A DNA stretch of 64,000 nucleotides, taken from Acetivibrio cellulolyticus CD2. GTDB lineage: Bacteria; Bacillota; Clostridia; Acetivibrionales; Acetivibrionaceae. The translations under genes were made by a program, and so were the position numbers. The stretch spans positions 1,024,727 to 1,088,726 of the forward strand of contig NZ_JH556653.1 of NCBI RefSeq assembly GCF_000179595.2. Direction: 5' to 3'. Below are positions 26,526 to 33,996 of this stretch, piece by piece (the first letter of the stretch is position 1; every line of letters starts with the position of its first letter). The notes under the pieces are model-generated. The model was given only the letters and a program-made list of their open reading frames with translations. It was not told where the DNA came from and did no database searches.

Positions 26526-28292
26526 CTACACCGTCCTTCTAAACAATTTCTTCAATGAATTAGTAATATCCGTCTCAAGAGTGCTGATTCTTTTAGCAAT
26601 ATCTTCACTATTTTCAGGAGCTAAATATTTGTAGAAATATCTTGTGAAGGGGATTTCATAACCAACTTTTGTTTTGCTCTTATCAATAAAGGCATCTTTG
26701 TTATATGGATTAACTTCTCTTTTAAAGTAAACATCAATATCCTCTGTTAGTGGTACATTTTCGGTATCACGCTTACTTGTGTCTACTACTGGCTTTTTGT
26801 TTTTTATGACTATATTACCATTTTCATCATACAATGGAGTTTCAACAGTTATTTTGTGATAACCAAGGTCAACATTATCAATTACTTTGCTTTCACAAGT
26901 TTTGTCACCCAATGTATAAACTTTATTTAGAAATTCTCCATAAGCCGTTACTATAAGATCCCTGCATTCGTCTGTTATGTCATAACGCTTATTCCCAATA
27001 GATTTTCTTCTTTGCTCAGCCATTTTTGATGCATCAATAAGCTGAATTTTGCCCTCACGATGAGCAGGTTTGTTTTTCGTAATTATCCAAATATATGTAG
27101 TAATGCCTGTGTTGTAGAAAGTATCGGTTGAAAGCTGAATAATTGCATCAATCCAATCATTTTCTATTAAATACCTTCTAATTTCGCTTTCGCCACTACC
27201 TGCATCACCAGAAAAGAGCGGAGAACCATTCTGTATAATAGCCATTTTTCCAGTGGATTTCAGCTTAGAAACACCATTTAGCATAAATAACATCTGTCCA
27301 TCAGAAATTTTAGGTAGCCCTGCTCCAAATCTGCCTTTATCTCCAAGCTTGTTTTCTGCTTTAACAGCTTCTTCTTCACGTTTCCAATCTATGCCGAATG
27401 GTGGATTTGAAATACAATAATCAAAAGTGTACCCGCTAAACTTATCATCAGATAATGTATCACCAAATTTCATATTATCCGCATTGCCACCACGGATAAG
27501 CATATCAGCCTTTGCAATAGCATAGGTTTCAGGGTTAAATTCCTGTCCGAAAAGTCTGATTTCCGCATCAGCATCAAGAGCATGTAGTCTTTCTTCCATG
27601 CAACCCAACATCTGTGAAGTCCCCATTGTTTGGTCATATACTGTTTTTACTACACCGTTCTCAAGCATTGAATCCTTTTCATCACAGATAAGCAAATCCG
27701 TCATTAAATAGATAATATCTCTTGATGTAAAATGTGCTCCTGCTTCTTCGTTATATGTTTCAGAAAATGTTTTGATAAGGTCTTCAAATATATAACCCAT
27801 ATCAACAGAAGTAATTAAATCTGCTCCCAAATAGCTTGTCTTCTTATTAAACTCCTGAATAATAAAAAACAAAATATTATTGTTGGCAAGTTTGGTTATT
27901 TCTTTATCGAACTCAAAGTTGGCTAATATGTCATGCACATTGTCAGAAAAGCCATTTAAGTATGTACGGAAATTTTCCTCAATATGCTCTGCATCTGAAA
28001 GTAAAGAATCGAATGTAAATTTGCTTGTGTTATAAAAGCTATATCCAGAAGCACTTTCCAAGAATCCTTCCTTAACCTCAAAGTTTTTAACCTTTTCATA
28101 GGTTTCTAAAACCTTGTCTCTAGTAGGGAGTAAAGTATCATGAAAACGCTTGATTACAGTCATTGGCAAAATTACTTTTCCATATTCATGGGGTTTATAT
28201 AAACCAACAAGGTGGTTGGCATTGTTCCAAATCATATTTGATTTTTCTGATATATTGATAGTTGTCTGTTTGCTACTATAAATGTCCGTCAT
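26526..28292 (-). CDS. hsdM: Type I restriction-modification DNA methyltransferase subunit
   Basis: 588 aa. N-terminal HsdM helical domain (WNNANHLVGLYKPHEYGKVILPMTVIKRF), then a catalytic N6-adenine methylase domain with motif IV NPPF (CISNPPFGIDW, about 290). Motif I reads YDQTMGTSQML (about 220), where many HsdM proteins have DPTCGTGGML. I believe a subfamily with TMGTSQML exists, so this is probably a natural variant and not a defect. It is the first gene of the operon, with GAGGAAA before the ATG. HsdM with HsdS protects host sites; with HsdR it forms the restricting complex. Confidence 0.95.
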   Translation of the reverse strand: MTDIYSSKQTTINISEKSNMIWNNANHLVGLYKPHEYGKVILPMTVIKRFHDTLLPTRDKVLETYEKVKNFEVKEGFLESASGYSFYNTSKFTFDSLLSDAEHIEENFRTYLNGFSDNVHDILANFEFDKEITKLANNNILFFIIQEFNKKTSYLGADLITSVDMGYIFEDLIKTFSETYNEEAGAHFTSRDIIYLMTDLLICDEKDSMLENGVVKTVYDQTMGTSQMLGCMEERLHALDADAEIRLFGQEFNPETYAIAKADMLIRGGNADNMKFGDTLSDDKFSGYTFDYCISNPPFGIDWKREEEAVKAENKLGDKGRFGAGLPKISDGQMLFMLNGVSKLKSTGKMAIIQNGSPLFSGDAGSGESEIRRYLIENDWIDAIIQLSTDTFYNTGITTYIWIITKNKPAHREGKIQLIDASKMAEQRRKSIGNKRYDITDECRDLIVTAYGEFLNKVYTLGDKTCESKVIDNVDLGYHKITVETPLYDENGNIVIKNKKPVVDTSKRDTENVPLTEDIDVYFKREVNPYNKDAFIDKSKTKVGYEIPFTRYFYKYLAPENSEDIAKRISTLETDITNSLKKLFRRTV

Positions 28293-28530
28293 TATAGTTT
28301 CCTCACATTCTTTGAATATGTTCTTTTTTACAGAATTATCGTATCACAAAATATTACAGTATTCAACTTTTCGCCCTTATATACCCGTCGGGATCAACAA
28401 TCTCAACGCAGGTCAAAAAGCATACCAACAGCAATTATGGAAATCATGCGCTGGGGATCGTAATGACCCCCGCCGCACTAACCGTTGTGGTAGTGAATTG
28501 ATAGGTCAGTAAACACCGATAGAGGGTTTC

Positions 28531-28983
28531 TTATTTTTTAGCGTCTGGTTCTTCTGGCACATATCCCTTTCGAATGGCGCTATCCCTACGAAAAGTAACG
28601 TTACTAACAGAGCACTCGAGTTCTTGTGCCGTTTCACGTAGGGACATTTTCTTTTTGTAAATGCAGTTAACTACATGCTGTTCAACTTCGGATAACTCAG
28701 CATTCTCTACTTCGAGATATCCGTGTTTAACAAGCCAATTGTAATACTTTTTGACTTGTGCCATACTGACACCGAGTTCTTTAGCTGTACCAGAGTGAGT
28801 TCCACCATTTAAGTAAGATGCCAAAGCCTTCGCGTAATTATCGTTTCCAGGTAGAGGTTTACGGGGACTGGTGGATGGATCGCTTTGCTGTGGTGGTTCA
28901 TCTGAAGTCAACCTTTGAATAATTCTTTCTTCTGCCTTCAAGAGCTCTTCCTTAATTATCTTGGCTATTTGGGAATTTTCCAT
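28531..28983 (-). CDS. Helix-turn-helix protein, likely regulator in the RM island
   Basis: 150 aa from the ATG at 28983, which has AAGGAAA 6 bases upstream (an ATG at 29001 overlaps that site). The N-terminus is a short helix (IAKIIKEELLKAEERIIQRL) followed by a Pro/Ser-rich linker. Two helix-turn-helix-like segments follow: YLNGGTHSGTAKELGVSMAQVKKYYNWL (about 58-85) and LSEVEQHVVNCIYKKKMSLRETAQELECSVSNV (about 97-129), the second like sigma region 4. It is encoded 239 bp upstream of hsdM on the same strand, so it may control the RM operon. No family name can be given. Confidence 0.7.
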   Translation of the reverse strand: MENSQIAKIIKEELLKAEERIIQRLTSDEPPQQSDPSTSPRKPLPGNDNYAKALASYLNGGTHSGTAKELGVSMAQVKKYYNWLVKHGYLEVENAELSEVEQHVVNCIYKKKMSLRETAQELECSVSNVTFRRDSAIRKGYVPEEPDAKK

Positions 28984-29088
28984 AGTACATTTTCCTTTCA
29001 TTTAAATTTAATATACAATACCCATAAGTGCTATATTCACAGTCTACTACCTATAGATGTTACTGTCAATAAAAAATGTAAAAACAAT

Positions 29089-29127
29089 AAAATAAGCTAG
29101 GGGATATTGATTCCCCTAACTTATTTT
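29089..29127 (-). terminator. Hairpin after the XRE/ImmA/PIN operon
   Basis: AAAATAAGCTAGGGGA pairs with TCCCCTAACTTATTTT with one mismatch. It lies about 160 bp after the last operon gene and ends in a T-rich tract. Confidence 0.65.
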
Positions 29128-29290
29128 ACTCTTTTACATATAGTTGTTTATATCCTTTACCTATACAGGAATCGATTAGTCCAAATCCAACATTATAGCA
29201 GGTGTAGAAGAAAAGATAGAGCTGGTAAAATGCAGCAGCTCTCTATAACTTGGGCGTAATGACTCGTTTCATTATGATTAAGCTATGATC

Positions 29291-29980
29291 TCATTTGTAT
29301 AGACTTCCCATTGTACTAGTAAACTCACCCCACTCAGGGTTTGTCCTCTTTTCATGATCTGTTAAGTAGTACTGATATTTATAAAGCATTCTTAATGAAT
29401 CTTTATCTCCCAGATTTTTGGTGTATAAATAAAATATAAGCTCATACATCTGAATCGCTTTCACATTATCCAGTCCAGTAGACCATTGCTCTGCCTTTTC
29501 AATGAGCTGCAATGCATTATTATCATGCGCTGCAAAATACAAAAGCCCTTTTACTGCAATATATGAAAGCGATTTTACCTCCCCACGGTCATCTTTATTG
29601 TCTAATTTAGGATCGTAATTTGTATGTGGGTAAATTTTATCTTCGATTGAATCACGAAGATTTTTCTCGACAGCTGTCAATTCCGAGTCAGAATGAATTA
29701 TAATTTTTGGGGGATTTTCAACTTTCAACATTTCTACATATTCGCGAAGAGAAGTAATAACTAATTCATCATAAACAGCCTCATGAATTGCAATCTTCGG
29801 AAACGCTGTAAAAATCGGATCAAGCCATACTTTCTTAAATAAAGGAAAATCAAAACCTCTTTTAGTAATCCTACTTCGATCAGGTGGAATCAGAAAGTTT
29901 GCATCGAGGGTTATAATTTGATTTGGATTATTGAAAATACTTTTTAGAGAAGGATTCACTTCCGTTAAATTAATCTTCAT
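29291..29980 (-). CDS. PIN-like domain protein in a toxin-antitoxin-like operon
   Basis: 229 aa from the ATG at 29980, selected because GGGGGAAG precedes it. The first strand IITLDANFLIPPDR (about 18-31) carries the Asp of a PIN-type active site, and FAAHDNNALQLIE (about 165-177) resembles the second acidic cluster; EAVYDEL (about 63-69) may supply a further acidic residue. PIN domains are Mg-dependent RNases and common toxins. Its start overlaps the end of the ImmA/IrrE gene by 11 bp, showing translational coupling. Such XRE-protease-PIN gene strings have been proposed as toxin-antitoxin modules. The PIN assignment rests on motifs only. Confidence 0.65.
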   Translation of the reverse strand: MKINLTEVNPSLKSIFNNPNQIITLDANFLIPPDRSRITKRGFDFPLFKKVWLDPIFTAFPKIAIHEAVYDELVITSLREYVEMLKVENPPKIIIHSDSELTAVEKNLRDSIEDKIYPHTNYDPKLDNKDDRGEVKSLSYIAVKGLLYFAAHDNNALQLIEKAEQWSTGLDNVKAIQMYELIFYLYTKNLGDKDSLRMLYKYQYYLTDHEKRTNPEWGEFTSTMGSLYK

Positions 29981-30854
29981 CGGAGCTTCCCCCAGAAAAG
30001 AAAGCATCAAATTCTTCTTCATCTTCATTTGACACATTTACTCTATATCCAAAATCATCAGGTGATTTATTAAAAAGACCTAAAGTAACAGTTAACTTAT
30101 CCTCATTAATTAATCCGTCCTCAAAGTTCCTGATAATAATATCTATATCCCTCATCGAAGTACCAATTGAATTTGTTTTACTATTAAGTTTTTTGAAAAC
30201 TTCCTCATTAAAAGCCATTCCCATCTTACCATATTCTGAATACAAATCTCTTTCATCAATACCGTATAATTTTCCGTATTGTTCTTCTGAAATGGCGCCA
30301 ATTTCATGTAACCTTTTAACTATTGAATGATAAGGTAACCACCATGTACATTGAAGTCTTGCAATAAATCTTAGAATCGTTTTCTCTGCCACTTTTTCTA
30401 ATTTTGAAGTTTTAAATTCATCAAGAATTATACTTTTTAATGCCGCTTCCGGAAATAAGAATTCAGCAGCAAATCGATTAGCTTTTGCTTCAATTAAGGT
30501 ATTTTCTATATCACCTAATCGACTTAAATGGGATGCTGTTTTGGTAAAATAGTGAAATAATTCATGTGCTATAGCAAATATCTGTTTATCAAAATAGTCT
30601 GCTGTATTTAGCCCAATAAATACCAGTTCTTCCCCATCCTCTTCAGAACACATAATCGCAGCAGAAAAAGCTAGCCCATCACCTTCTGATTGAATGGGAT
30701 ACTCCAGCAATTTAATATTCAGCTGCTCCAAGATTGTAAAAATATCATTAGCAATTGGGATTTCACCGATTATGCTTAAAGACTGGCGCTTAGCTTTTGC
30801 AAGTTTTCGTATTTCATCAATTTGACATTCATTAAGCATTATGGATTGATTCAT
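29970..30854 (-). CDS. ImmA/IrrE-family zinc metallopeptidase
   Basis: 294 aa. The active-site motif is HELFHYF (HExxH, about residues 91-95) with a downstream Glu in LIEAKANRFAAEFLFP (about 117-132), the gluzincin-like layout of COG2856 proteases. Relatives (ImmA of ICEBs1, IrrE/PprI) cleave a partner XRE repressor on stress signals. The partner is almost certainly the XRE gene that overlaps its start. Residues 180-294 form a C-terminal extension with no recognised motif, ending in an acidic tail EDEEEFDAFFSGG. It precedes the PIN-like gene, also by overlap. Confidence 0.85.
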   Translation of the reverse strand: MNQSIMLNECQIDEIRKLAKAKRQSLSIIGEIPIANDIFTILEQLNIKLLEYPIQSEGDGLAFSAAIMCSEEDGEELVFIGLNTADYFDKQIFAIAHELFHYFTKTASHLSRLGDIENTLIEAKANRFAAEFLFPEAALKSIILDEFKTSKLEKVAEKTILRFIARLQCTWWLPYHSIVKRLHEIGAISEEQYGKLYGIDERDLYSEYGKMGMAFNEEVFKKLNSKTNSIGTSMRDIDIIIRNFEDGLINEDKLTVTLGLFNKSPDDFGYRVNVSNEDEEEFDAFFSGGSSDED

Positions 30855-31197
30855 TTTCGTATTTTCTCCTTAAAATAATTTGTTGCCTCAGTGCTATCAT
30901 CATCTTAAAGAGTCTGTCCACGCCTTCTTTTTCAGTGTCATTTATCGTTTCGCTTCTAAGCGCAATAAAAGAGTTGGTTGTTTCTTTTTCAACAAACATA
31001 TTTGAAACATCGAACCCAAGAACATTACCTAGCGCCTCAAATTGAACAATAGATGGTACAAAATCTTCACGTTCGATACGGCCAATCATAATTCTATTTA
31101 TGCCTGTCAAAGTTCCTAATTCCTCTTTAGTAAGTCCTTTTTCCTCTCTAAGCTTTGTCACTGTTTCAGCTAACTTCTTAGCAGATAACGTTTTCAT
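30832..31197 (-). CDS. XRE-family transcriptional regulator
   Basis: 121 aa. The HTH covers about residues 8-60: LAETVTKLREEKGLTKEELGTLTGINRIMIGRIEREDFVPSIVQFEALGNVLG. The rest (65-121) is a charged helical tail. It starts the three-gene operon and overlaps the protease gene by 23 bp. Repressors paired with ImmA-type proteases are usually cleaved by them; that relation is inferred here. The operator is probably the repeated TTATGATATT (31236-31245 and 31273-31282) that brackets its promoter. Confidence 0.85.
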   Translation of the reverse strand: MKTLSAKKLAETVTKLREEKGLTKEELGTLTGINRIMIGRIEREDFVPSIVQFEALGNVLGFDVSNMFVEKETTNSFIALRSETINDTEKEGVDRLFKMMIALRQQIILRRKYENESIHNA

Positions 31198-31237
31198 AAC
31201 TAAGCCTCCCCTCTAAAAAACTAACCTTTATACTATT

Positions 31238-31266
31238 ATGATATTCTAATTAACACAAAACGTCAA
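31238..31266 (-). promoter_or_regulatory. Promoter of the XRE/ImmA/PIN operon with repeated operator
   Basis: On the minus strand TTGACG (31261-31266) and TATCAT (31238-31243) are separated by 17 bp. The motif TTATGATATT is repeated on either side, suggesting autoregulation by the XRE protein. Confidence 0.5.
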
Positions 31267-31379
31267 TAACTTTATGATATTTGATAGTTATGAAATTTAT
31301 AATAACAAAACGCAAATCAACGATCAACAAATATTTTTCTCAATTATAAAAATCATATTCCTTTGACTTGACTAAAATA

Positions 31380-31518
31380 AAACCCACCGAAATTTACTGA
31401 GTTGATAAAACCTCCCGGTAAAATAAAAATCCTCAAAAGTCTTGAATTTAAGCCTTTTGAGGATTCTCTTTTGGAGGCGCCACCCAGATTTGAACTGGGG
31501 GATAAAGGTTTTGCAGAC
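31380..31518. repeat. Middle border repeat (copy 2) between elements A and B
   Basis: Contains the same terminator hairpin and tRNA-Cys 3' end as copy 1. The tRNA part (31472-31519) is identical over 48 bp to the intact gene at 45779, so it is the left attachment site of element B. An 82-codon frame across it is spurious. Confidence 0.9.
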
Positions 31519-31633
31519 CCATAAAGCACGATTTATAAAAATTTGTGCTGATTTGCAACGATTGATATAAGCGGCTTCTGAGACATCAACAATTTGTGAT
31601 GGTTGATTAAAATTGGTCATTTTCTATAAAAGC

Positions 31634-31678
31634 TGTCGGTAGAAATGTCGGTAGAAAAAACCCTTACCCATACCGACA
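31634..31678. repeat. Integrase arm-type sites, left end of element B
   Basis: TGTCGGTA occurs at 31634-31641 and 31646-31653, and inverted (TACCGACA) at 31671-31678. Four more copies lie at the other end (45681-45730). Their placement just inside both attachment cores is that of tyrosine integrase arm sites. Confidence 0.7.
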
Positions 31679-31713
31679 ATAAACCCTTACCATGATAATT
31701 CAGCCCATCACTA

Positions 31714-31896
31714 TTAAGGCTTTTTAGGCTCAAATGGGTTGAACTTTCCATTATTGCCTACTATACACTTGCATTGTATCTCATCCCTGCACCTTCTGTA
31801 ATTTTCGGCTCTCCTGCCAGCTGTACAAGAATAGTTCCCTTTTATTTTATGCACTACTACATCCTCTTTGATGGCTGAACAATAAATTGATTCCAT
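31714..31896 (-). CDS. Small Cys-containing protein of unknown function
   Basis: 60 aa with GAGGAG upstream of the ATG. Five Cys (CSAIKED, YSCTAG, RRCRDEIQCKCIVG) and several Arg/Lys suggest a small metal- or nucleic-acid-binding protein. It ends FNPFEPKKP. No homologous family was recognised and it could be non-coding. Confidence 0.4.
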   Translation of the reverse strand: MESIYCSAIKEDVVVHKIKGNYSCTAGRRAENYRRCRDEIQCKCIVGNNGKFNPFEPKKP

Positions 31897-31960
31897 CTGA
31901 AAACCATCTCCTCTTCTTTTTCTCTATTATAACAAAAAAAGCACAACAACTTCTAAGATA

Positions 31961-31985
31961 AAAAGACACCAATCAGGTGTCTTTT
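31961..31985 (-). terminator. Terminator overlapping the end of the ribbon-helix-helix gene
   Basis: AAAAGACACC/GGTGTCTTTT, 10-bp perfect stem with a 5-base loop and T-run on the minus strand. Confidence 0.8.
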
Positions 31986-32131
31986 ATTTTTCCGTATTTC
32001 TTTAATAAATCCTCGATAGCTTCATCTAGCAGTTTACTTTGTGGGATTCTCGTTTCCGTAGATAATTCCTGCATGAGCTCTTTGTACTCTTTAAGTATTT
32101 TGGTTGCATATGGTGCCCTTTTACTATCCAT
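31973..32131 (-). CDS. Ribbon-helix-helix DNA-binding protein
   Basis: 52 aa from the ATG at 32131, which has GAGGTGG upstream. The product MDSKRAPYATKILKEYKELMQELSTETRIPQSKLLDEAIEDLLKKYG follows the ribbon-helix-helix pattern (short strand, two helices, with PQSKLLDEAIEDLL as the second helix). Such proteins are small repressors of plasmids, phages and toxin-antitoxin operons. It is read towards the left border and has its own terminator. It faces away from the small plus-strand operon starting at 32280 and may bind the repeats there; that is inference. Confidence 0.7.
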   Translation of the reverse strand: MDSKRAPYATKILKEYKELMQELSTETRIPQSKLLDEAIEDLLKKYGKIKDT

Positions 32132-32197
32132 CAAACCACCTCTAATTACATTATACATGAAAAGTAATTATTAATCAAGTTTATTCATAATTCGTAT

Positions 32198-32227
32198 TGA
32201 CGTGTCATGACGTGTCATGTTATAATT
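32198..32227 (+). promoter_or_regulatory. Promoter with tandem 10-bp operator repeats
   Basis: TTGACG (32198-32203) and TATAAT (32222-32227), spacer 18 bp. The spacer consists of two exact copies of ACGTGTCATG (32201-32210, 32211-32220), followed by the palindrome TGTTATAATTAGTATAACA. A repressor bound there would block the promoter; the ribbon-helix-helix protein encoded next to it is the obvious candidate. Confidence 0.6.
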
Positions 32228-32279
32228 AGTATAACATCAATAGTCAGAGCAAACCAAATAAATTTTTAGGAGGGTTCTT

Positions 32280-32339
32280 ATGACTAATCAAAGTATTTAT
32301 TCAAGTCTGACCAGTCAGCATAGTGGAGGCTACTTATGA
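32280..32339 (+). CDS. 19-aa leader peptide
   Basis: MTNQSIYSSLTSQHSGGYL, preceded by AGGAGGG. Its stop overlaps the start of the next ORF (ATGA), so it may serve mainly to couple translation. Confidence 0.45.
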   Translation: MTNQSIYSSLTSQHSGGYL

Positions 32340-32497
32340 AAGTTCACATTATTCAAATCACAATTGACAGAAAAACAGGCCAGAAGTTGGGCGAGAAAGC
32401 CATCGGTGAAAAAGAGGTTGATGAAGACGAATACCATCAGCCTTTGGTAGAGATTTTCGGCAATATGATACTTAATGAAATGAATCAGAAAAAGTGA
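32336..32497 (+). CDS. Small protein of unknown function (53 aa)
   Basis: MKVHIIQITIDRKTGQKLGE...NQKK. It has a GTGGAGG site inside the leader ORF and a four-base overlap with it. The N-terminus looks like a beta-strand pair followed by an acidic helix. Downstream of a well-formed promoter with operator-like repeats, it is probably a real early or accessory gene of element B. The family is unknown. Confidence 0.55.
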   Translation: MKVHIIQITIDRKTGQKLGEKAIGEKEVDEDEYHQPLVEIFGNMILNEMNQKK

Positions 32498-32562
32498 AAA
32501 TTAAGAAACGGATATTCTCTTCCACTCTCACATGGCAGAGAATACCCGGCACTGTACCACCC

Positions 32563-32591
32563 TTGACAGGGCAGGACACAATTATTATACA
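32563..32591 (+). promoter_or_regulatory. Promoter for the 32.65 kb gene
   Basis: Consensus TTGACA (32563-32568) and TATACA (32586-32591) with 17-bp spacing, 55 bp before the start codon. Confidence 0.6.
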
Positions 32592-32646
32592 TTAATTAGC
32601 TCTTTCAAGGCAAATAAAAATTAATCTTGAAAGGATGGATAATATT

Positions 32647-32910
32647 ATGAGTAAAGAAACAAGTTTATTTGACCTAATAACAAGCAGGAGCATGGAAGAT
32701 GTATACGAGGATATCGGTGAAAAGTTAAAGAGCAACAAGAAATATAATAACTACATAGAAGAGATTCATAATAAACTTTCAAACGATCCAAAGCTTAAAT
32801 CTGAAATATGTAATAAGGTTGCTGATGTTGAAGCAGAGGTCACAGATACAGCATATAGCCAGGGATTTTCAGACGCAGTTAAGTTACTAATGAACTGCAT
32901 GAGTTTCTAG
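32647..32910 (+). CDS. Small phage-type protein of unknown function (87 aa)
   Basis: The start at 32647 (MSKETSLF) is spaced better from the GAAAGGA site than the ATG at 32635. The product is acidic and helical (EDIGEKLKSNKKYNNYIEEIHNKLSND) with a C-terminal segment TAYSQGFSDAVKLLMNCMSF. Similar short proteins occur in clostridial prophages. It is transcribed towards the terminator at 33.31 kb together with the next gene. No activity can be assigned. Confidence 0.6.
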   Translation: MSKETSLFDLITSRSMEDVYEDIGEKLKSNKKYNNYIEEIHNKLSNDPKLKSEICNKVADVEAEVTDTAYSQGFSDAVKLLMNCMSF

Positions 32911-33041
32911 GTAATTCTAAATATCTTTTTGTATTTACAGTAGTCAAATAGTAGTCATAATTGCATTATGTGAACCTTTGGCAAGATATAACAAAAGCCT
33001 AGAATATTTACTATATATATTAGAAAGCGAGGTTAAGGTAT

Positions 33042-33302
33042 ATGGAAAAATTAAAAACTGAAAACACCGTAGATACTGAAAGAAGACTTTGGAGAGTGTC
33101 GGATAGGTTAGAAAAGGCTTTTGTGGTCTTACAAGAGCTTACAGAAGAGTATTTCCACAAGTATTCTGATAGTAGTGAAGATGCTAAATTTGCTATAGTA
33201 TATGAGTTTTCAAGATACAAGACGTTTACAGATATCATCACTGATTATGTATTTCAGGCCAGAAAAGAGATTAAAGAACTAGAAGAACTAAATAAAAAAT
33301 AA
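33042..33302 (+). CDS. Small helical protein of unknown function (86 aa)
   Basis: Preceded by GAGG 9 bases from the ATG and followed at once by a strong terminator. The sequence looks fully helical with coiled-coil character (RLWRVSDRLEKAFVVLQELTEEYF and the C-terminal ARKEIKELEELNKK). It is the last gene of the plus-strand unit of element B. No known family was recognised. Confidence 0.6.
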   Translation: MEKLKTENTVDTERRLWRVSDRLEKAFVVLQELTEEYFHKYSDSSEDAKFAIVYEFSRYKTFTDIITDYVFQARKEIKELEELNKK

Positions 33303-33309
33303 GTCATAA

Positions 33310-33343
33310 GGGGCAGAGCGATCTGCTCCTTCTTTTTTTTTTT
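33310..33343 (+). terminator. Strong rho-independent terminator
   Basis: GGGGCAGA/TCTGCTCC stem with a 4-base loop, followed by a run of about 12 T. Confidence 0.92.
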
Positions 33344-33350
33344 GCCACAG

Positions 33351-33631
33351 GGCTAAAATTTCAGCTCAGTAGATGTGTAGATGCTCGGCCCAAATTTCGG
33401 CTCAGTAGATTGTGGTGTAGATGCTCAACGCAAATTTGCGTTTAGTTAAAGAAAAGATTGTACTGGTACAGCCGCCGCAAGATATGGTGACGCTATCAGG
33501 TACTCAATCCAAATTTGGACTGAGTGATTTCAAAAATTAACACTTACCCCAAATATGGGTTGAGCGAAAAAGAGGTGTCCTTAAAACGGACGAAGCAACC
33601 AAGTCTATTTCACGTAGCTCAAATTTGAGCC
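33351..33631. repeat. Array of AAATTT-centred palindromes in a 400-bp gene-free stretch
   Basis: Six inverted repeats share an AAATTT (once AAATAT) centre but have different complementary arms: around 33352-33365, 33387-33400, 33427-33442 (AACGCAAATTTGCGTT), 33502-33525 (ACTCAATCC/GGACTGAGT), 33543-33564 and 33617-33630 (GCTCAAATTTGAGC). The first two lie in a tandem repeat containing GTGTAGATGCTC and CTCAGTAGAT. A seventh copy is at 34831-34846. No gene was seen between 33303 and 33746. Confidence 0.65.
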
Positions 33632-33714
33632 CCGATTTAATACCGCCGTTTCTCAAAGGTGACATGGTTGAAGCCTTTATTTTCAAGCATTCTATTAATT
33701 CATCAGATAAGCAC

Positions 33715-33741
33715 TAAAAAAGCACCCTGTTAAAGAGTGCT
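33715..33741 (-). terminator. Terminator of the long minus-strand unit of element B
   Basis: AGCACCCTG/AAGAGTGCT imperfect stem, followed on the minus strand by TTTTTT. Confidence 0.75.
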
Positions 33742-33746
33742 TCCCT

Positions 33747-33956
33747 TTATGCGTCTGCGTAAAAATATCCTTCTAATACCTTTTGAGCTATGATAGTTTC
33801 ACCGATATCCTGCAGCTCCTGTGCTATTTCCTCTGCTGTCGGTCGTGGGTCATTTACAAGTACCACATCAGTAAAGTATCTTTTGTTGAGTATCTCACGT
33901 ATTTTGTGATCGTTGTCTTTATTGACTAACCATTCCACAGGTATGTACCGATCCAT
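33747..33956 (-). CDS. Small protein of unknown function (69 aa)
   Basis: MDRYIPVEWLVNKDNDHKIREIL...EGYFYADA, acidic, probably alpha/beta, with a GGGGTGA site before its ATG. It is the last gene of the minus-strand operon of element B, just before a terminator, and 40 bp after the sigma-like gene. No family recognised. Confidence 0.6.
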   Translation of the reverse strand: MDRYIPVEWLVNKDNDHKIREILNKRYFTDVVLVNDPRPTAEEIAQELQDIGETIIAQKVLEGYFYADA

Positions 33957-33996
33957 ATCACTTCACCCCTATAAGCCCAATTATAACACACTAGTT

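Larger units (their letters stand above)
14253..31471. mobile_element. Element A: integrase-less defence island at tRNA-Cys
   Basis: About 17.2 kb between two direct copies of the tRNA-Cys 3' end. Almost all genes lie on the minus strand. They encode an ion channel and partner, an HNH nuclease, two DUF262 proteins, a type I restriction-modification system and an XRE/ImmA/PIN operon. No integrase, replication or conjugation gene was seen. It looks like a cis-mobilisable or decayed integrative element. The border copy is more diverged than that of element B, suggesting it arrived first. Confidence 0.8.

Noticed and set aside
28282..28512. 76-codon plus-strand ORF upstream of hsdM
   Set aside because: Overlaps the hsdM start region, and the translation has no protein-like pattern. 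The GC-richer stretch at 28380-28500 may be a relic but could not be identified.
14253..31471. Integrative conjugative element
   Set aside because: An ImmR/ImmA-like pair is present, but there is no relaxase, coupling protein, conjugation or integrase gene.
31372..31620. 82-codon ORF on the minus strand
   Set aside because: It runs through the attachment repeat and tRNA fragment; not a plausible gene.
33351..33631. CRISPR array
   Set aside because: Repeats share only a 6-bp core, the arms differ and spacing is irregular; there is no constant repeat with unique spacers and no cas gene in the window.
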